A stretch of DNA of 64,000 nucleotides, from positions 2,232,001 to 2,296,000 of the forward strand of contig NZ_JHZX01000001.1 of NCBI RefSeq assembly GCF_000688335.1. Direction: 5' to 3'. This DNA is from Sediminibacter sp. Hel_I_10 (GTDB lineage: Bacteria > Bacteroidota > Bacteroidia > Flavobacteriales > Flavobacteriaceae). The translations under genes were made by a program, and so were the position numbers. The notes under the pieces were generated by a model. It was not told where the DNA came from, did not search any database, and saw nothing but the letters and a program-made list of their open reading frames with translations. Position 1 is the stretch's first letter, and each line of letters opens with the position of its first letter. Positions 8,733-18,665 of this stretch are shown here, piece after piece.

Positions 8733-9734
8733 ATGGAAGAAACAGGTACAATAGACATCAAGTCTATTAATGAGAAGATAGAAAGAGAAAGTGCCTTTGT
8801 CGATTTGTTGATGATGGAAATGAATAAAGTCATCGTTGGTCAAAAGCACATGGTAGAGCGTTTGCTCATAGGGCTTTTAGGACGAGGCCATATTTTGCTT
8901 GAAGGTGTCCCTGGACTAGCTAAGACTTTAGCAATTAACACCTTGTCACAAGCTGTAGATGCTAGTTTTAGTAGAATACAGTTTACTCCAGATTTATTGC
9001 CTGCCGATGTGGTTGGTACCCTCATTTATAATATGAAGATCAATGATTTCTCTATTAAAAAGGGTCCCATCTTCGCAAATTTTGTACTTGCCGATGAGAT
9101 TAACAGAGCGCCAGCCAAAGTGCAATCTGCCCTTTTAGAGGCCATGCAAGAGAAACAGGTGACTATTGGTGATGAAACTTTTATTTTAGATAAGCCATTT
9201 TTAGTTATGGCCACCCAAAACCCAGTAGAGCAAGAAGGAACCTATCCATTGCCAGAAGCACAAGTTGACCGTTTTATGCTAAAAACCGTCATCGATTATC
9301 CAAAACAAGCCGACGAGCAACTCATAATGAGAGCAAATCTTAAAGGCGCTTGGGAAAAAGTAAATCCGGTAGTTTCTATTGAGCAGATTCTTAGAGCTCA
9401 AGATGTGGTTCGCGAAGTCTATATGGACGAGAAAATAGAAAAATACATTCTAGATATCATTTTTGCAACACGTTATCCAGACCAATATAAATTAGGAGAT
9501 TTAAAACCATTGATCTCTTTTGGGGCATCACCTCGTGGTAGTATTAACTTGGCAACTGCTGCCAAATGTTATGCATTTATTAAGCGTCGTGGCTATGTAA
9601 TTCCAGAAGATGTTCGTGCTGTAGTTTATGATGTACTGCGTCATAGAATTGGCATCACTTACGAAGCCGAAGCAGAAAATGTAACTTCCGAAGATATCAT
9701 CAGTAAAATAGTTAACGAGATTGAGGTGCCTTAA
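8733..9734 (+). CDS. MoxR-family AAA ATPase, first gene of the Bat operon
   Basis: This 333-residue cytoplasmic ATPase belongs to the MoxR group of AAA+ proteins. The Walker A motif is GVPGLAKT (residues 58-65), the Walker B region is LADEINRAP, and the sensor segment is MATQNPVEQEGTYPLPEAQVDRF, which is highly diagnostic. MoxR proteins act as chaperone-like ATPases with von Willebrand factor A (VWA) partner proteins. Here the DUF58 protein and BatA/BatB follow on the same strand, giving the standard Bacteroidetes Bat order. The 110 bases to the next gene hold no terminator, so the operon is likely continuous. Confidence 0.93.
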   Translation: MEETGTIDIKSINEKIERESAFVDLLMMEMNKVIVGQKHMVERLLIGLLGRGHILLEGVPGLAKTLAINTLSQAVDASFSRIQFTPDLLPADVVGTLIYNMKINDFSIKKGPIFANFVLADEINRAPAKVQSALLEAMQEKQVTIGDETFILDKPFLVMATQNPVEQEGTYPLPEAQVDRFMLKTVIDYPKQADEQLIMRANLKGAWEKVNPVVSIEQILRAQDVVREVYMDEKIEKYILDIIFATRYPDQYKLGDLKPLISFGASPRGSINLATAAKCYAFIKRRGYVIPEDVRAVVYDVLRHRIGITYEAEAENVTSEDIISKIVNEIEVP

Positions 9735-9844
9735 AAAGCTAGCGGTATTTAGTATGCACTCGTAGTTATATAGCTCTATCGAGGCTTGGCTGAATACTAT
9801 GTAGAACCACTAAGCGCATACTCAAGATTGTATACTGAAACGAC

Positions 9845-10711
9845 ATGGATACTAAAGAACTTCTAAAAAAAGTACGAAAAATAGAGATCAAGACCCGTCG
9901 GTTGTCTGATCATATTTTTGGAGGCGAATACCATTCGACCTTTAAGGGGCGAGGTATGACCTTTTCTGAAGTGAGAGCGTATCAATTTGGAGATGACGTG
10001 CGTAGTATTGATTGGAACGTTACCGCCAGATACAATGAGCCCTTTGTTAAAGTGTTTGAAGAAGAGCGAGAGCTCACCATGATGTTAGTGGTGGATATTT
10101 CTGGGTCAAAATTGTTTGGAACCCAAGATCAGTTTAAGGACGAAATCATCACAGAGATAGCCGCAACATTAGCCTTTTCTGCAACCCAAAACAATGATAA
10201 AATTGGTTTGATTCTCTTTTCAGATGAAATTGAACTATACATTCCTCCAAAAAAGGGACGCTCACATGTATTAAGGCTTATTCGAGAGCTCATTGAATTT
10301 GAGCCGAAAAGTAAAAAAACAGATGTTGCAATGGCGCTTAAATTTCTCTCAAACGTGATGAAGAAGAAGGCCATTGTTTTTGTGCTTTCAGATTTTATAG
10401 CAGAAGACTATAAGCAAACCCTTAAAATAGCAGCAAAACGCCATGATATTACGGGTATTCGGGTTTACGACAGACATGAGGAGCACATTCCTAACCTAGG
10501 AATGGTGCAAATGGAAGACGAAGAAACAGGAGAGCTGGTGCTCATTAATACCGCTTCTAAAAAAGTAAGAGAAGATTATAGTAATTACTATAAAGAAAAT
10601 GTCAACTATTATAAAGAATCCTTTACCAAATCTGGTGCAGGCGTTATAGACTGTCGTGTTGACGAAAGTTATGTCAAAAAACTGTTAGGCTATTTTAAGC
10701 GTAGAAATTAA
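9845..10711 (+). CDS. DUF58 (VWA-like) protein of the Bat operon
   Basis: This 288-residue protein shows the DUF58 signature DVRSIDWNVTARYNEPFVKVF. A VWA-like fold follows with the metal-site-like strand MLVVDISGSKLF. DUF58 proteins sit with MoxR ATPases and are presumed clients or adaptors of them. No signal peptide or membrane helix is visible, so it is probably cytosolic or peripheral. It lies between the MoxR gene and a BatD-like membrane protein gene, as in other flavobacterial Bat operons. Confidence 0.9.
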   Translation: MDTKELLKKVRKIEIKTRRLSDHIFGGEYHSTFKGRGMTFSEVRAYQFGDDVRSIDWNVTARYNEPFVKVFEEERELTMMLVVDISGSKLFGTQDQFKDEIITEIAATLAFSATQNNDKIGLILFSDEIELYIPPKKGRSHVLRLIRELIEFEPKSKKTDVAMALKFLSNVMKKKAIVFVLSDFIAEDYKQTLKIAAKRHDITGIRVYDRHEEHIPNLGMVQMEDEETGELVLINTASKKVREDYSNYYKENVNYYKESFTKSGAGVIDCRVDESYVKKLLGYFKRRN

Positions 10712-10776
10712 GACGTGAGATATACGGTGTTGAACAGATTGTGAAGTTAGATCTTCAAAAGAGTGAACTACAATAT

Positions 10777-12444
10777 ATGAACAGAGATTTTAGATTTTTG
10801 AATGTGATATCGGTCAATTTTGGTTCTAAAGCCTTGATCTTGGCCTGTGGTGCCTTGTTCTTTTTTCTATCAAATTCAGTGCAAGCTCAGGTGACCTCGT
10901 CTATTGATTCTACAAAAATCAAAATTGGAGAGCAAATTACGTATCAAATTCAAGTAGAGGCAGACACCACAGAATTGGTTCTTTTTCCTGAAGGACAAAC
11001 CTTCATGCCTCTAGAAATGATTGAGTCTTATGAAACAGATACCACAAAAAACAACGCGACATATAAACTGATCAAGCGTTATGGTTTAACGCAATTTGAT
11101 TCTGGTGCCTACACCATTCCGCAGCAAAAAATACTTATTGGAGACAACGCATTTTTTACAGACTCGCTAAGGGTAGAGGTCAATACTGTTACTGTAGATA
11201 CTACTAAGCAGCAGTTGTATGACATCAAACCCATGATTGAGGTAGAGAAATACCCAAGTCAATGGTGGAAATACCTTCTTATTGCCCTCTTGGCCATTAC
11301 CCTTATTGGTGTTGTGCTGTGGTGGTTTATCTGGCGTAAAAAACCACTTTCCGAAGAAGAACAAATGGCCTTGTTGCCACCCTATGATCGCGCCAAACTG
11401 GCATTGCAAAAATTAGATGAAAGCGATTATTTGCAACGGTCAGAATTAAAAGGATATTATTCTGAACTGACCTTTATCATCAGAAAATATTTGGATGAAA
11501 AAGTCTACGATCGCGCATTAGAAAGTACAACCGATGAGTTGGTAGCCCGATTAAGATTACTTAAAGATGCCAATAAAATTGAGTTGAGTTACGACGATAT
11601 TAAAAACATAGAGGGCATTTTGAAACGTGCCGATTTGGTGAAATTTGCAAAATCTGCTCCAGATGTTGAGCTTGCCAAATTAGATAGAAATACCATTGAT
11701 GTAGAAATTGATCAAGTAAAACAGGCTTTACCAGAACCTACTGAAGAGGAAAAATTATTAGATCAAAAATATAAGGAAGAATACGAGCGCAAAGCAAAAC
11801 GTCGTAAGATCATCTTCACCGTTGCCGCAAGTATTGCCATTATATTGGCAACCTTTGCTGGATTTGGTATGAAATACGGTTTCAAATACGTGATAGATAC
11901 CATAACAGGAGATGAAACCAAGGCCTTATTAGAAGGCACGTGGGTAGATAGTGCCTATGGTGTGCCGCCCGTTATGATTTCTACACCAGAGGTTCTTGAG
12001 CGTATTGAAGTGAAAGCGATTGACAGTACAGGAAATACTAAAGTCACTGCCTTTAATTATGGCGATTTAGATAGCGCTTTTAATATTGCCATAGGAACCA
12101 CCAGATATAATTTACAGAAGGATCAAGAGATTGATGTTAGTGCAGAATTAGAGCAAACCATAAAGACATTTGAGAATAACGGCGCTAAAAATCTAATCGT
12201 AAAACGCGATAAGTTTGAAACCCCTAATGCTGCAGAAGGGATAAAGGTCTCAGGTACTGGTGAGTTTCCGGGAGAAAAAGAAGGGGAGTTTAGAACAGGA
12301 GAATATGTCATCCTCATTTTTGTTGCCGATGATAAATCGGTATTGCAAAAAATTATATTGGTTTGGGATAATGAGAATGACTATGCCAATGAAATTATGG
12401 AGCGCGTGTTAAATTCCGTAGAACTTAAAAAAGTAGAAAATTAA
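10777..12444 (+). CDS. Bat-operon membrane protein, BatD-like N-terminus
   Basis: Starting at the ATG at 10777, the product has about 555 residues; a GTG at 10741 is an in-frame alternative. A signal peptide (LILACGALFFFLSNSVQAQ) is followed by a beta-rich periplasmic part (IGEQITYQIQVEADTTEL) like the Ig-type modules of BatD. A membrane helix follows at about residues 163-186 (LLIALLAITLIGVVLWWFIW), then a charged cytoplasmic region and a second helix near 345-370. The C-terminal ~180 residues, after the second helix, have no family I recognise. The stop codon overlaps the BatA start (TAATG), implying coupled translation. Confidence 0.75.
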   Translation: MNRDFRFLNVISVNFGSKALILACGALFFFLSNSVQAQVTSSIDSTKIKIGEQITYQIQVEADTTELVLFPEGQTFMPLEMIESYETDTTKNNATYKLIKRYGLTQFDSGAYTIPQQKILIGDNAFFTDSLRVEVNTVTVDTTKQQLYDIKPMIEVEKYPSQWWKYLLIALLAITLIGVVLWWFIWRKKPLSEEEQMALLPPYDRAKLALQKLDESDYLQRSELKGYYSELTFIIRKYLDEKVYDRALESTTDELVARLRLLKDANKIELSYDDIKNIEGILKRADLVKFAKSAPDVELAKLDRNTIDVEIDQVKQALPEPTEEEKLLDQKYKEEYERKAKRRKIIFTVAASIAIILATFAGFGMKYGFKYVIDTITGDETKALLEGTWVDSAYGVPPVMISTPEVLERIEVKAIDSTGNTKVTAFNYGDLDSAFNIAIGTTRYNLQKDQEIDVSAELEQTIKTFENNGAKNLIVKRDKFETPNAAEGIKVSGTGEFPGEKEGEFRTGEYVILIFVADDKSVLQKIILVWDNENDYANEIMERVLNSVELKKVEN

Positions 12445-13448
12445 TGTTTGAAGGCATCGAATTTTTTAATAAAGAGTTTTTCTGGTTGTTTTTACTGCTA
12501 CCAATAGCAATCGCATGGTATGTTGTCAAAAGAAACCAACAAACGGCTGCTTTAAAAATGTCTAGTCTCAAGGGGTTTAAGCCAAAGCAATCGATTTTAC
12601 CTAAGTTAAAACCATTGCTTTTTGTGCTACGTTTATTGGCTTTAGCATTTTTAATAACAGCATTGGCAAGGCCAAGAACCTCAGATGAGACTACAAAAAC
12701 CAAAACCACAAAGGGGATAGATATTGTTATGGCTATTGATGTTTCGGCAAGTATGTTGGCAAAAGACCTTCAGCCCAATCGTCTAGAAGCCTTGAAAAAT
12801 GTGGCAGCAGAATTTATTAAAGGTCGCCCTAACGACCGTATTGGTCTTGTAGAATACGCTGGAGAAAGCTACACCAAAACCCCCATTACAAGTGATAAAG
12901 CCATCGTGCTACGCTCATTGAGAGACATCAAATACAATACTATAATTGAGGGAGGGACTGCTATTGGTATGGGTTTGGCTACTTCTGTTAACCGATTAAA
13001 AGATAGCAAGGCTAAAAGTAAAGTAATCATTCTGTTAACAGATGGGGTAAACAACTCAGGATTTATAGACCCTAAAATTGCAAGTGAATTAGCTGTAGAA
13101 TATGGCATAAAAGTCTATACCATTGGCTTGGGAACAAATGGGATGGCATTATCGCCTTCGGCGCTTTTACCTAACGGAAATTTTCAATACCAACGTGTCA
13201 AAGTAGAAATTGATGAAGACTTGCTTCAAGAGATTGCAGATGTCACTAACGGAAAATACTTTAGAGCGACCGATAATAGAAAACTTAAAGAAATTTATTC
13301 TGAAATCAATAAGCTCGAAAAAACAGAGATCGAAGAATTAAAGTTCACTACCTATGATGAGAAGTTTAGGCCATTAGTACTCATTGCATTGGGTTTAATT
13401 TTGCTGGAAGTGTTGCTGAAATTTACAGTATTCAAGAGTTTTGTTTAA
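12444..13448 (+). CDS. batA: BatA, VWA-domain membrane protein
   Basis: This 334-residue protein has a membrane-embedded N-terminus (two helices in about residues 10-75), a VWA domain (residues ~95-290), and a C-terminal membrane helix (LVLIALGLILLEVLL). The metal-ion-dependent adhesion site is clear as DVSASM, and the second motif is the conserved GGTAIGMG. BatA belongs to the Bacteroides aerotolerance set, thought to form a membrane complex exposing VWA domains that MoxR remodels. Its start overlaps the previous stop by one base, and BatB follows. Confidence 0.9.
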   Translation: MFEGIEFFNKEFFWLFLLLPIAIAWYVVKRNQQTAALKMSSLKGFKPKQSILPKLKPLLFVLRLLALAFLITALARPRTSDETTKTKTTKGIDIVMAIDVSASMLAKDLQPNRLEALKNVAAEFIKGRPNDRIGLVEYAGESYTKTPITSDKAIVLRSLRDIKYNTIIEGGTAIGMGLATSVNRLKDSKAKSKVIILLTDGVNNSGFIDPKIASELAVEYGIKVYTIGLGTNGMALSPSALLPNGNFQYQRVKVEIDEDLLQEIADVTNGKYFRATDNRKLKEIYSEINKLEKTEIEELKFTTYDEKFRPLVLIALGLILLEVLLKFTVFKSFV

Positions 13449-13534
13449 ATAGGTCTTTCGTCATCCTGACTGATCAAAAGGAATTAGAAAAAATAGTTCA
13501 GTAGTGCCTACTGAACACTAGATAGTTAATAAAC

Positions 13535-14578
13535 ATGTTTCAATATCAATTAGAAGAAAAAATATGGTTTTGGGTCTTAGTATTGATCCCAATACTCATT
13601 TTGCTTTTTGCCCTTCTACAATTTTGGAAATATCGCGCGCAAAAACGTTTCGCTAATAGCGCCATGCTAAAACGATTGAGCCCAAACCAATCCCGTTTTA
13701 AAGGTATTTTAAAGATTTTTGTATTGAGTTTAGCCATTGCCTGTTTTGCAATTGCATTGGTAAACCCAAAAATTGGTACAAGATTAGAAACCGTGAAACG
13801 CGAAGGTGTAGATATTGTATTTGCGGTAGATGTTTCTAAAAGTATGCTGGCCGAGGATATTGCTCCTAACCGTTTAGAGAAATCAAAACAACTGGTCACC
13901 CAAATCATCAATAATTTAGGGAGTGACCGCGTGGGGATCATTGCCTATGCTGGCAAAGCGTTTCCGCAATTACCAATTACTACAGATTATTCTTCGGCCA
14001 AAATGTTTCTTCAAAACATGAATACCGATATGATGTCTTCACAAGGAACAGCCATTAACGAAGCCATTGAATTGGCAAAAACCTATTTTGATGATGATCA
14101 AGATACCAATAGGGTATTGATTATTATTTCAGATGGTGAAGATCATAACCAGCAAGCTAACACAGTTGCAGAAGAGGCGAGTAAAGAGGGGATTCGAATT
14201 TTTACTATTGGCGTTGGAGATGTGAAGGGCGGGAGAATTCCCATTAAAAGAAATGGTGTGCTGCTCAATTATAAAAAGAATAACGAGGGAGAGACCGTCA
14301 TCACAAAATTAGACGAAAACACGTTAAAGCAAATTGCAGAGGAAGCCAATGGCGCTTATTTGAACGGAAGCAATACGGCTGAGGTGGTTGATGGCATTAA
14401 GGACATACTTAACCGTATGGATAAGACCGAATTTGAGGCCAAGGAATTTGCTGACTTTAAAGATCAGTTTCAATGGTTTTTAGGTTTCGGGATATGTTTT
14501 CTTTTCCTGGATATTTTCTTTTTAGAACGAAAAACCGCTTGGCTAAAACGCCTCAACCTTTTTAACGAAGATTTTTAG
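13535..14578 (+). CDS. batB: BatB, VWA-domain membrane protein
   Basis: This 347-residue paralogue of the upstream BatA has the same plan: two N-terminal membrane helices, a VWA domain with DVSKSM (metal site) and SSQGTAINEA, and a C-terminal helix (FQWFLGFGICFLFLDIFFLER). The pairing of two VWA membrane proteins is the standard BatA/BatB arrangement. The 86-base gap from batA has no terminator. Function is inferred from operon order; the family contributes to oxygen tolerance in Bacteroides, with an uncertain mechanism. Confidence 0.9.
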   Translation: MFQYQLEEKIWFWVLVLIPILILLFALLQFWKYRAQKRFANSAMLKRLSPNQSRFKGILKIFVLSLAIACFAIALVNPKIGTRLETVKREGVDIVFAVDVSKSMLAEDIAPNRLEKSKQLVTQIINNLGSDRVGIIAYAGKAFPQLPITTDYSSAKMFLQNMNTDMMSSQGTAINEAIELAKTYFDDDQDTNRVLIIISDGEDHNQQANTVAEEASKEGIRIFTIGVGDVKGGRIPIKRNGVLLNYKKNNEGETVITKLDENTLKQIAEEANGAYLNGSNTAEVVDGIKDILNRMDKTEFEAKEFADFKDQFQWFLGFGICFLFLDIFFLERKTAWLKRLNLFNEDF

Positions 14579-14775
14579 GACATTAATTAAACATAGAACT
14601 GATTATTTGCAAGAGTAAACAGGGTAAGAAATGATGTCGTGAGCAGTTTTTAAGGTCTTTAAACACCCAAAATTGAGACCCATCATTTTTTATAAAATCT
14701 TTAACTCAATCACGCACAGTTGTTTTATATCTTGGTATCCGTTTTGCAAGTAGCGTATTAGATCAATAAAAACCT

Positions 14776-15609
14776 ATGAAAAGTACAATTAGCTTACTCT
14801 TATTATTCCTTTCTGTTTTTGTTTTTGGTCAAGATAAAGAGGCCGAGAAACGAGAACAATTATCGCTTAAAAAAGCCAATAGTTACGTTTATGATGCCAA
14901 TGAGCTCATAGATGCAGACAATTATATTTCCGCAGAAAAAGAGTATCGTAAAGCCATTTCAGAGCAGCCTACAAATGTTGCAGGCACCTATAATTTGGCC
15001 AATGCCTATTATGAAAAAGGCAACTATGATGAGGCATTGTATAGATTAGAGCAAGCATCAAAAAATGCAACAGATAAGAGTGAAAGACATAAAGCCTTTC
15101 ATAATATGGGCAATATCCTCATGAAAAATAAGATGTGTAAAGAAGCTGTAGAAGCTTTTAAAAATGCACTTCGAAATGATCCTTCTGATGATGAAACCCG
15201 TTATAATTTAGCGGTTGCTAAAGAGTGTGCCCAAGAGCAACAGGGCAAAGACGATCAAGAAGAGAAAAACGACGAAAACAAGGACGACGAAAACAAAGAC
15301 AAGGATAAGAAAGAAGACGACGAAAAGAAAGACGATAAAAAAGATCAAGGCGACCAAGATAAGAAAGAAGGGGACGATAAAAAAGATGAGGATCAAAAGC
15401 CCCAAGATGAAAAAGACAATGAGAAAAAGGGCAATCCAGATGATAAAAAAGAAGATCAGGCAAAACCTAAGCCACAACCTGGTCAATTATCTCCTCAGCA
15501 AATAAAAAGCTTGTTAGAAGCGATGAACAATAATGAGCAAAAAGTGCAGGAGAAAATGAATGCAGAGAAACAAAAAGGTGTTAAAGTCCAGACTGAGAAA
15601 GATTGGTAA
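14776..15609 (+). CDS. batC: BatC, secreted TPR protein with highly charged tail
   Basis: This 277-residue protein has a signal peptide (ISLLLLFLSVFVFGQ) and two to three TPR motifs at about residues 30-150 (AEKEYRKAISEQPTNVAGTYNLANAYYEKG, shortened from the visible repeats). A very charged low-complexity tail of Lys, Asp and Glu follows at about 155-235. TPR plus acidic/basic tail is typical of BatC. The tail makes the coding strand almost pure purine over 15,240-15,470. The 197-base gap after batB holds no recognisable terminator or promoter. BatC probably mediates protein contacts with BatB and BatE in the periplasm. Confidence 0.85.
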   Translation: MKSTISLLLLFLSVFVFGQDKEAEKREQLSLKKANSYVYDANELIDADNYISAEKEYRKAISEQPTNVAGTYNLANAYYEKGNYDEALYRLEQASKNATDKSERHKAFHNMGNILMKNKMCKEAVEAFKNALRNDPSDDETRYNLAVAKECAQEQQGKDDQEEKNDENKDDENKDKDKKEDDEKKDDKKDQGDQDKKEGDDKKDEDQKPQDEKDNEKKGNPDDKKEDQAKPKPQPGQLSPQQIKSLLEAMNNNEQKVQEKMNAEKQKGVKVQTEKDW

Positions 15610-15666
15610 TATGCTGATGTTTTAAAGATGGATTGAGATCAACACGAAAGAAGGAGCTATATATAA

Positions 15667-17442
15667 ATGAAAGTTATAAATCACATCACATTAATCTTAA
15701 CGCTGTTTGTTACGAGCGTCGCGTTTGCCCAAACCACATTTGAGGCCAAGGTAAGCAAGACAAAGTTGGGTCAAAACGAACGTCTACGTATTGATTTTAA
15801 GATGAATAAGGATGGTGACAATTTTAATCCGCCAGACTTTGCCAATTTTGATGTTATTGGCGGCCCAAATACATCGGTAAGCAATTCTTGGCTCAATGGG
15901 GTACGATCTTACGCAAAGACTTACAGTTACTTTTTGTCTCCCAAACGGCAGGGCACTTTAAAAATAGACGAGGCAAGTATTGAGATTGATGGTGAGATTT
16001 TTAAGACCGATCCTGTTAGTGTCTTAATTACCGCGCCAGTTCAAAGACCTAATGATCCTTATAACGTAGAGGAAACGGCCACCGAAGATATTCATCTGGT
16101 GGCAGAGATCTCAAAATCAGACCCCTATTTGAATGAAGCGATTACTGTGGTTTATAAATTGTATGTTGCAAGAAAAACAGGTGTTCAAAGTTGGAGAGAA
16201 GTTGAAAATCCAAAGTATAATGATTTTTGGAGTCAAAACATTGAAATCAAATCCTTACCTGTAAAAAATGTCATCTATAAAGGAGAGGAATATCGGTATG
16301 TGGTTCTTAAGAAAACAGTATTGTATCCTCAAAAAATTGGAAAACTAGAGATAGAAGCGCTAAGTTTAGATGTGGTTGTAGAAGTACCAACCAATCGTCG
16401 TGATATTTTTGGTGGTAGACATATGGCCCAAATTAACCGAACAATTTCAGCTGGAAGCCGCACCATTGATGTTAAACCTTTACCTGAAGAAGGAAAACCA
16501 GATGACTTTTCTGGGGCAGTAGGCGATTTTAAATTTAATGTGATCACTTCTAAATCTGAGCTGAATGCTTCAGAATCTTTAGACGCTAGGGTTGAGGTAA
16601 CCGGTTCTGGTAATTTGAAATTGTTTCAACTTCCGAAGTTAAACTTACCGAGTTCTCTAGAAGTTTATGAACCTGAGCATACTGAAAATGTTCGTACAGA
16701 TCTTGGTGGAATGCGCGGTTCCATATCAGATAATTACACCGTAGTGCCTCAATACAAAGGTAAATATCCTATACCAAGTATTTCGTTTTCTTATTTTGAT
16801 TTGGAGACCGAAACCTACAAACGCATCTCCTCGGGTGAAATTATTCTCGACGTCATCGAAGGTCCCGTCAACACAAAATCCAGTGACAATAGTATTGCAT
16901 CGGCCGATGGTACCAAGCAAAAAGTAGAGATGAATAGTGATCAATTTGCATACCTAAAAACAAGCCCAAATTTGGTACCGGTTAATCAAGAGCCTTTTTT
17001 TAAATCTAAGGGCTTTTGGAGCACGATGTTATTGCCTTTATTAGCCATTCCATTAGCGATGTTTTATAGAAGAAAACGTGATGAACGAAATGCAGATGTC
17101 TTTGGAAATAAAATTAGAAAGGCAGATCGACTTGCCAAACGATATTTGAGTGAAGCTAAAAAGGCATTGGGTAAAAAAGAAGCATTTTATATTGCTCTAG
17201 AAAAAGCATTACACAATTATTTAAAGGCAAAATTGCATATCGAAACCAGTGATTTTACTAAAGATAAAATTGAAGAAACGCTGTTGCAACGTGATGTAAA
17301 TGAAGGCACTGTTAATGAGTTTCTCAGTATTTTAGAGCATTGTGAATTGGCAAGATATACGCCTATCACTAATGTAGAGATGCAGCAGGATTATGAGAAA
17401 GCCGCAAGAACCATTTCGGTAATTGATAAAGAGATGAAATAG
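15667..17442 (+). CDS. batD: BatD, large periplasmic membrane-anchored protein
   Basis: This 591-residue protein has a signal peptide ending in VAFAQ. Tandem Ig-like beta domains follow with the BatD start pattern TFEAKVSKTKLGQNERLRIDF, then a membrane helix around residues 447-465 (MLLPLLAIPLAMFY) and a cytoplasmic helical tail. Length and architecture fit BatD. It lies between BatC and BatE, two bases before the latter, so the end of the operon is tightly packed. It shares its N-terminal plan with the gene at 10777, which suggests an old duplication. Confidence 0.88.
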   Translation: MKVINHITLILTLFVTSVAFAQTTFEAKVSKTKLGQNERLRIDFKMNKDGDNFNPPDFANFDVIGGPNTSVSNSWLNGVRSYAKTYSYFLSPKRQGTLKIDEASIEIDGEIFKTDPVSVLITAPVQRPNDPYNVEETATEDIHLVAEISKSDPYLNEAITVVYKLYVARKTGVQSWREVENPKYNDFWSQNIEIKSLPVKNVIYKGEEYRYVVLKKTVLYPQKIGKLEIEALSLDVVVEVPTNRRDIFGGRHMAQINRTISAGSRTIDVKPLPEEGKPDDFSGAVGDFKFNVITSKSELNASESLDARVEVTGSGNLKLFQLPKLNLPSSLEVYEPEHTENVRTDLGGMRGSISDNYTVVPQYKGKYPIPSISFSYFDLETETYKRISSGEIILDVIEGPVNTKSSDNSIASADGTKQKVEMNSDQFAYLKTSPNLVPVNQEPFFKSKGFWSTMLLPLLAIPLAMFYRRKRDERNADVFGNKIRKADRLAKRYLSEAKKALGKKEAFYIALEKALHNYLKAKLHIETSDFTKDKIEETLLQRDVNEGTVNEFLSILEHCELARYTPITNVEMQQDYEKAARTISVIDKEMK

Positions 17443-17444
17443 TT

Positions 17445-18203
17445 ATGAAAAAGTTACTTCTTATTCTCACAATTTTATGCACCTCATTAGGCTTTGCTCA
17501 AAATAAAGCTTTATTCGAAGAGGCAAATGCCTTATATAATGATGCTAAGTATTATGAAGCGCTAGATACATACAAAAGCATTCTAGACAGTGGAGAGCAT
17601 TCTGCAGCACTTTATTTCAACATGGGAAATGCCCATTATAAACTCAACAATATAGCGCCAAGTATTTATTATTATGAGAAAGCGCTCTTATTGAAACCTA
17701 ATGACACAGAAATTAAGAATAATTTGGCTTTCGCCAAAAACATGACTTTAGACGCTATTGACACTGTGCCAGAAGTCGGGTTTTCAGGATTGTTCAACAG
17801 ATGGGCGAGTTATTTTCACTACGAAGTTTGGGCAAAAATCAGTCTGGGGCTCGCTGTGCTTTTCGTGATATTGTTTTTAGTGTATTATTTTTCGAGTGCA
17901 ACATTAAAAAAACGCTTAGCATTTATTACAAGTGTCTCCTGCCTGTTATTGGTATTTGTGTCTTTGGCCTTGGCGTTTCATGGAGAACGTTTAGTTGAGA
18001 GCAATCAACCAGCTATTGTTTTTGCAAAGGAGTCGCAAATTAAAAGTGAGCCAAATTTAAGAAGTACTGAGGCTTTTAAACTTCACGAGGGCACTAAGGT
18101 ACAAGTGCTAGACACCGTTAATAATTGGAAAAAAATAAAAATTGCAGATGGCAAGACGGGTTGGGTCATGAGTGATGACATTAAATTGGTAAAGACTTTA
18201 TAG
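17445..18203 (+). CDS. batE: BatE, TPR protein with SH3-like C-terminus
   Basis: This 252-residue protein has a signal peptide (LLLILTILCTSLGFAQ) and TPR motifs at about residues 20-95. Two membrane helices lie in roughly 125-190 (ISLGLAVLFVILFLVYYF and ITSVSCLLLVFVSLALAF), and a C-terminal bacterial SH3-type domain follows (IKSEPNLRSTEAFKLHEGTKVQVLD ... GKTGWVMSDDI, abbreviated). This is the usual BatE plan. It follows batD by two bases and ends the recognised Bat genes. Confidence 0.86.
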   Translation: MKKLLLILTILCTSLGFAQNKALFEEANALYNDAKYYEALDTYKSILDSGEHSAALYFNMGNAHYKLNNIAPSIYYYEKALLLKPNDTEIKNNLAFAKNMTLDAIDTVPEVGFSGLFNRWASYFHYEVWAKISLGLAVLFVILFLVYYFSSATLKKRLAFITSVSCLLLVFVSLALAFHGERLVESNQPAIVFAKESQIKSEPNLRSTEAFKLHEGTKVQVLDTVNNWKKIKIADGKTGWVMSDDIKLVKTL

Positions 18204-18279
18204 AGGTTTTTTTATAAATTTAATATCTAAAGTAATCTTTATGTATATTGCATTAGAGTGATAAAGCTTTAGTCGTCCC

Positions 18280-18582
18280 ATGAAAGATTCCATCGTCGCA
18301 TATGTATTCCTATTACTTTTTGCGGTAATCATCATTGCTCCTGTGGCAATCATGATTTTGGATGATGATGCGGACGTATCTTGCTTTTATTCCATTTCAG
18401 AAGAAGAGGAAAATAATGGTAACGAAAAAAACAAGGCGTTAGATCTTTTGATCTTCAAGCCTATTTTAGGCCCATTTTCTAATTTTGACGTAGAACGTCC
18501 TTTAACAATGGCTTATGCAACAAGAAAATATTCAAAGCCTCAACTCAACATTGTTTCTCCACCTCCAAAATTCATTTCGTAG
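18280..18582 (+). CDS. small hypothetical membrane protein after the Bat operon
   Basis: This 100-residue reading frame starts with one strong hydrophobic segment (YVFLLLFAVIIIAPVAIMIL) that could be a signal anchor. An acidic stretch (SEEEENNGNEKN) and a C-terminal region with basic and aromatic residues follow. No family is recognised. It lies 76 bases after batE on the same strand without a terminator between, so it may be part of the same transcript. Codon use looks normal for the region, which favours a real gene, but the call rests mainly on position and hydrophobicity. Confidence 0.5.
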   Translation: MKDSIVAYVFLLLFAVIIIAPVAIMILDDDADVSCFYSISEEEENNGNEKNKALDLLIFKPILGPFSNFDVERPLTMAYATRKYSKPQLNIVSPPPKFIS

Positions 18583-18665
18583 TTTTGATTAGCGGACCCC
18601 TTTTGGTCCTAATACATTAATAATTAGCCTTTACATTCCAATATGGGCTCAAATGAATTTTTTAC

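Noticed and set aside
15208-15505. Alternative-frame proteins rich in Arg/Lys or Leu/Phe in the batC tail
   Set aside because: They are by-products of the purine-rich low-complexity sequence; the batC frame has a signal peptide and TPR motifs.
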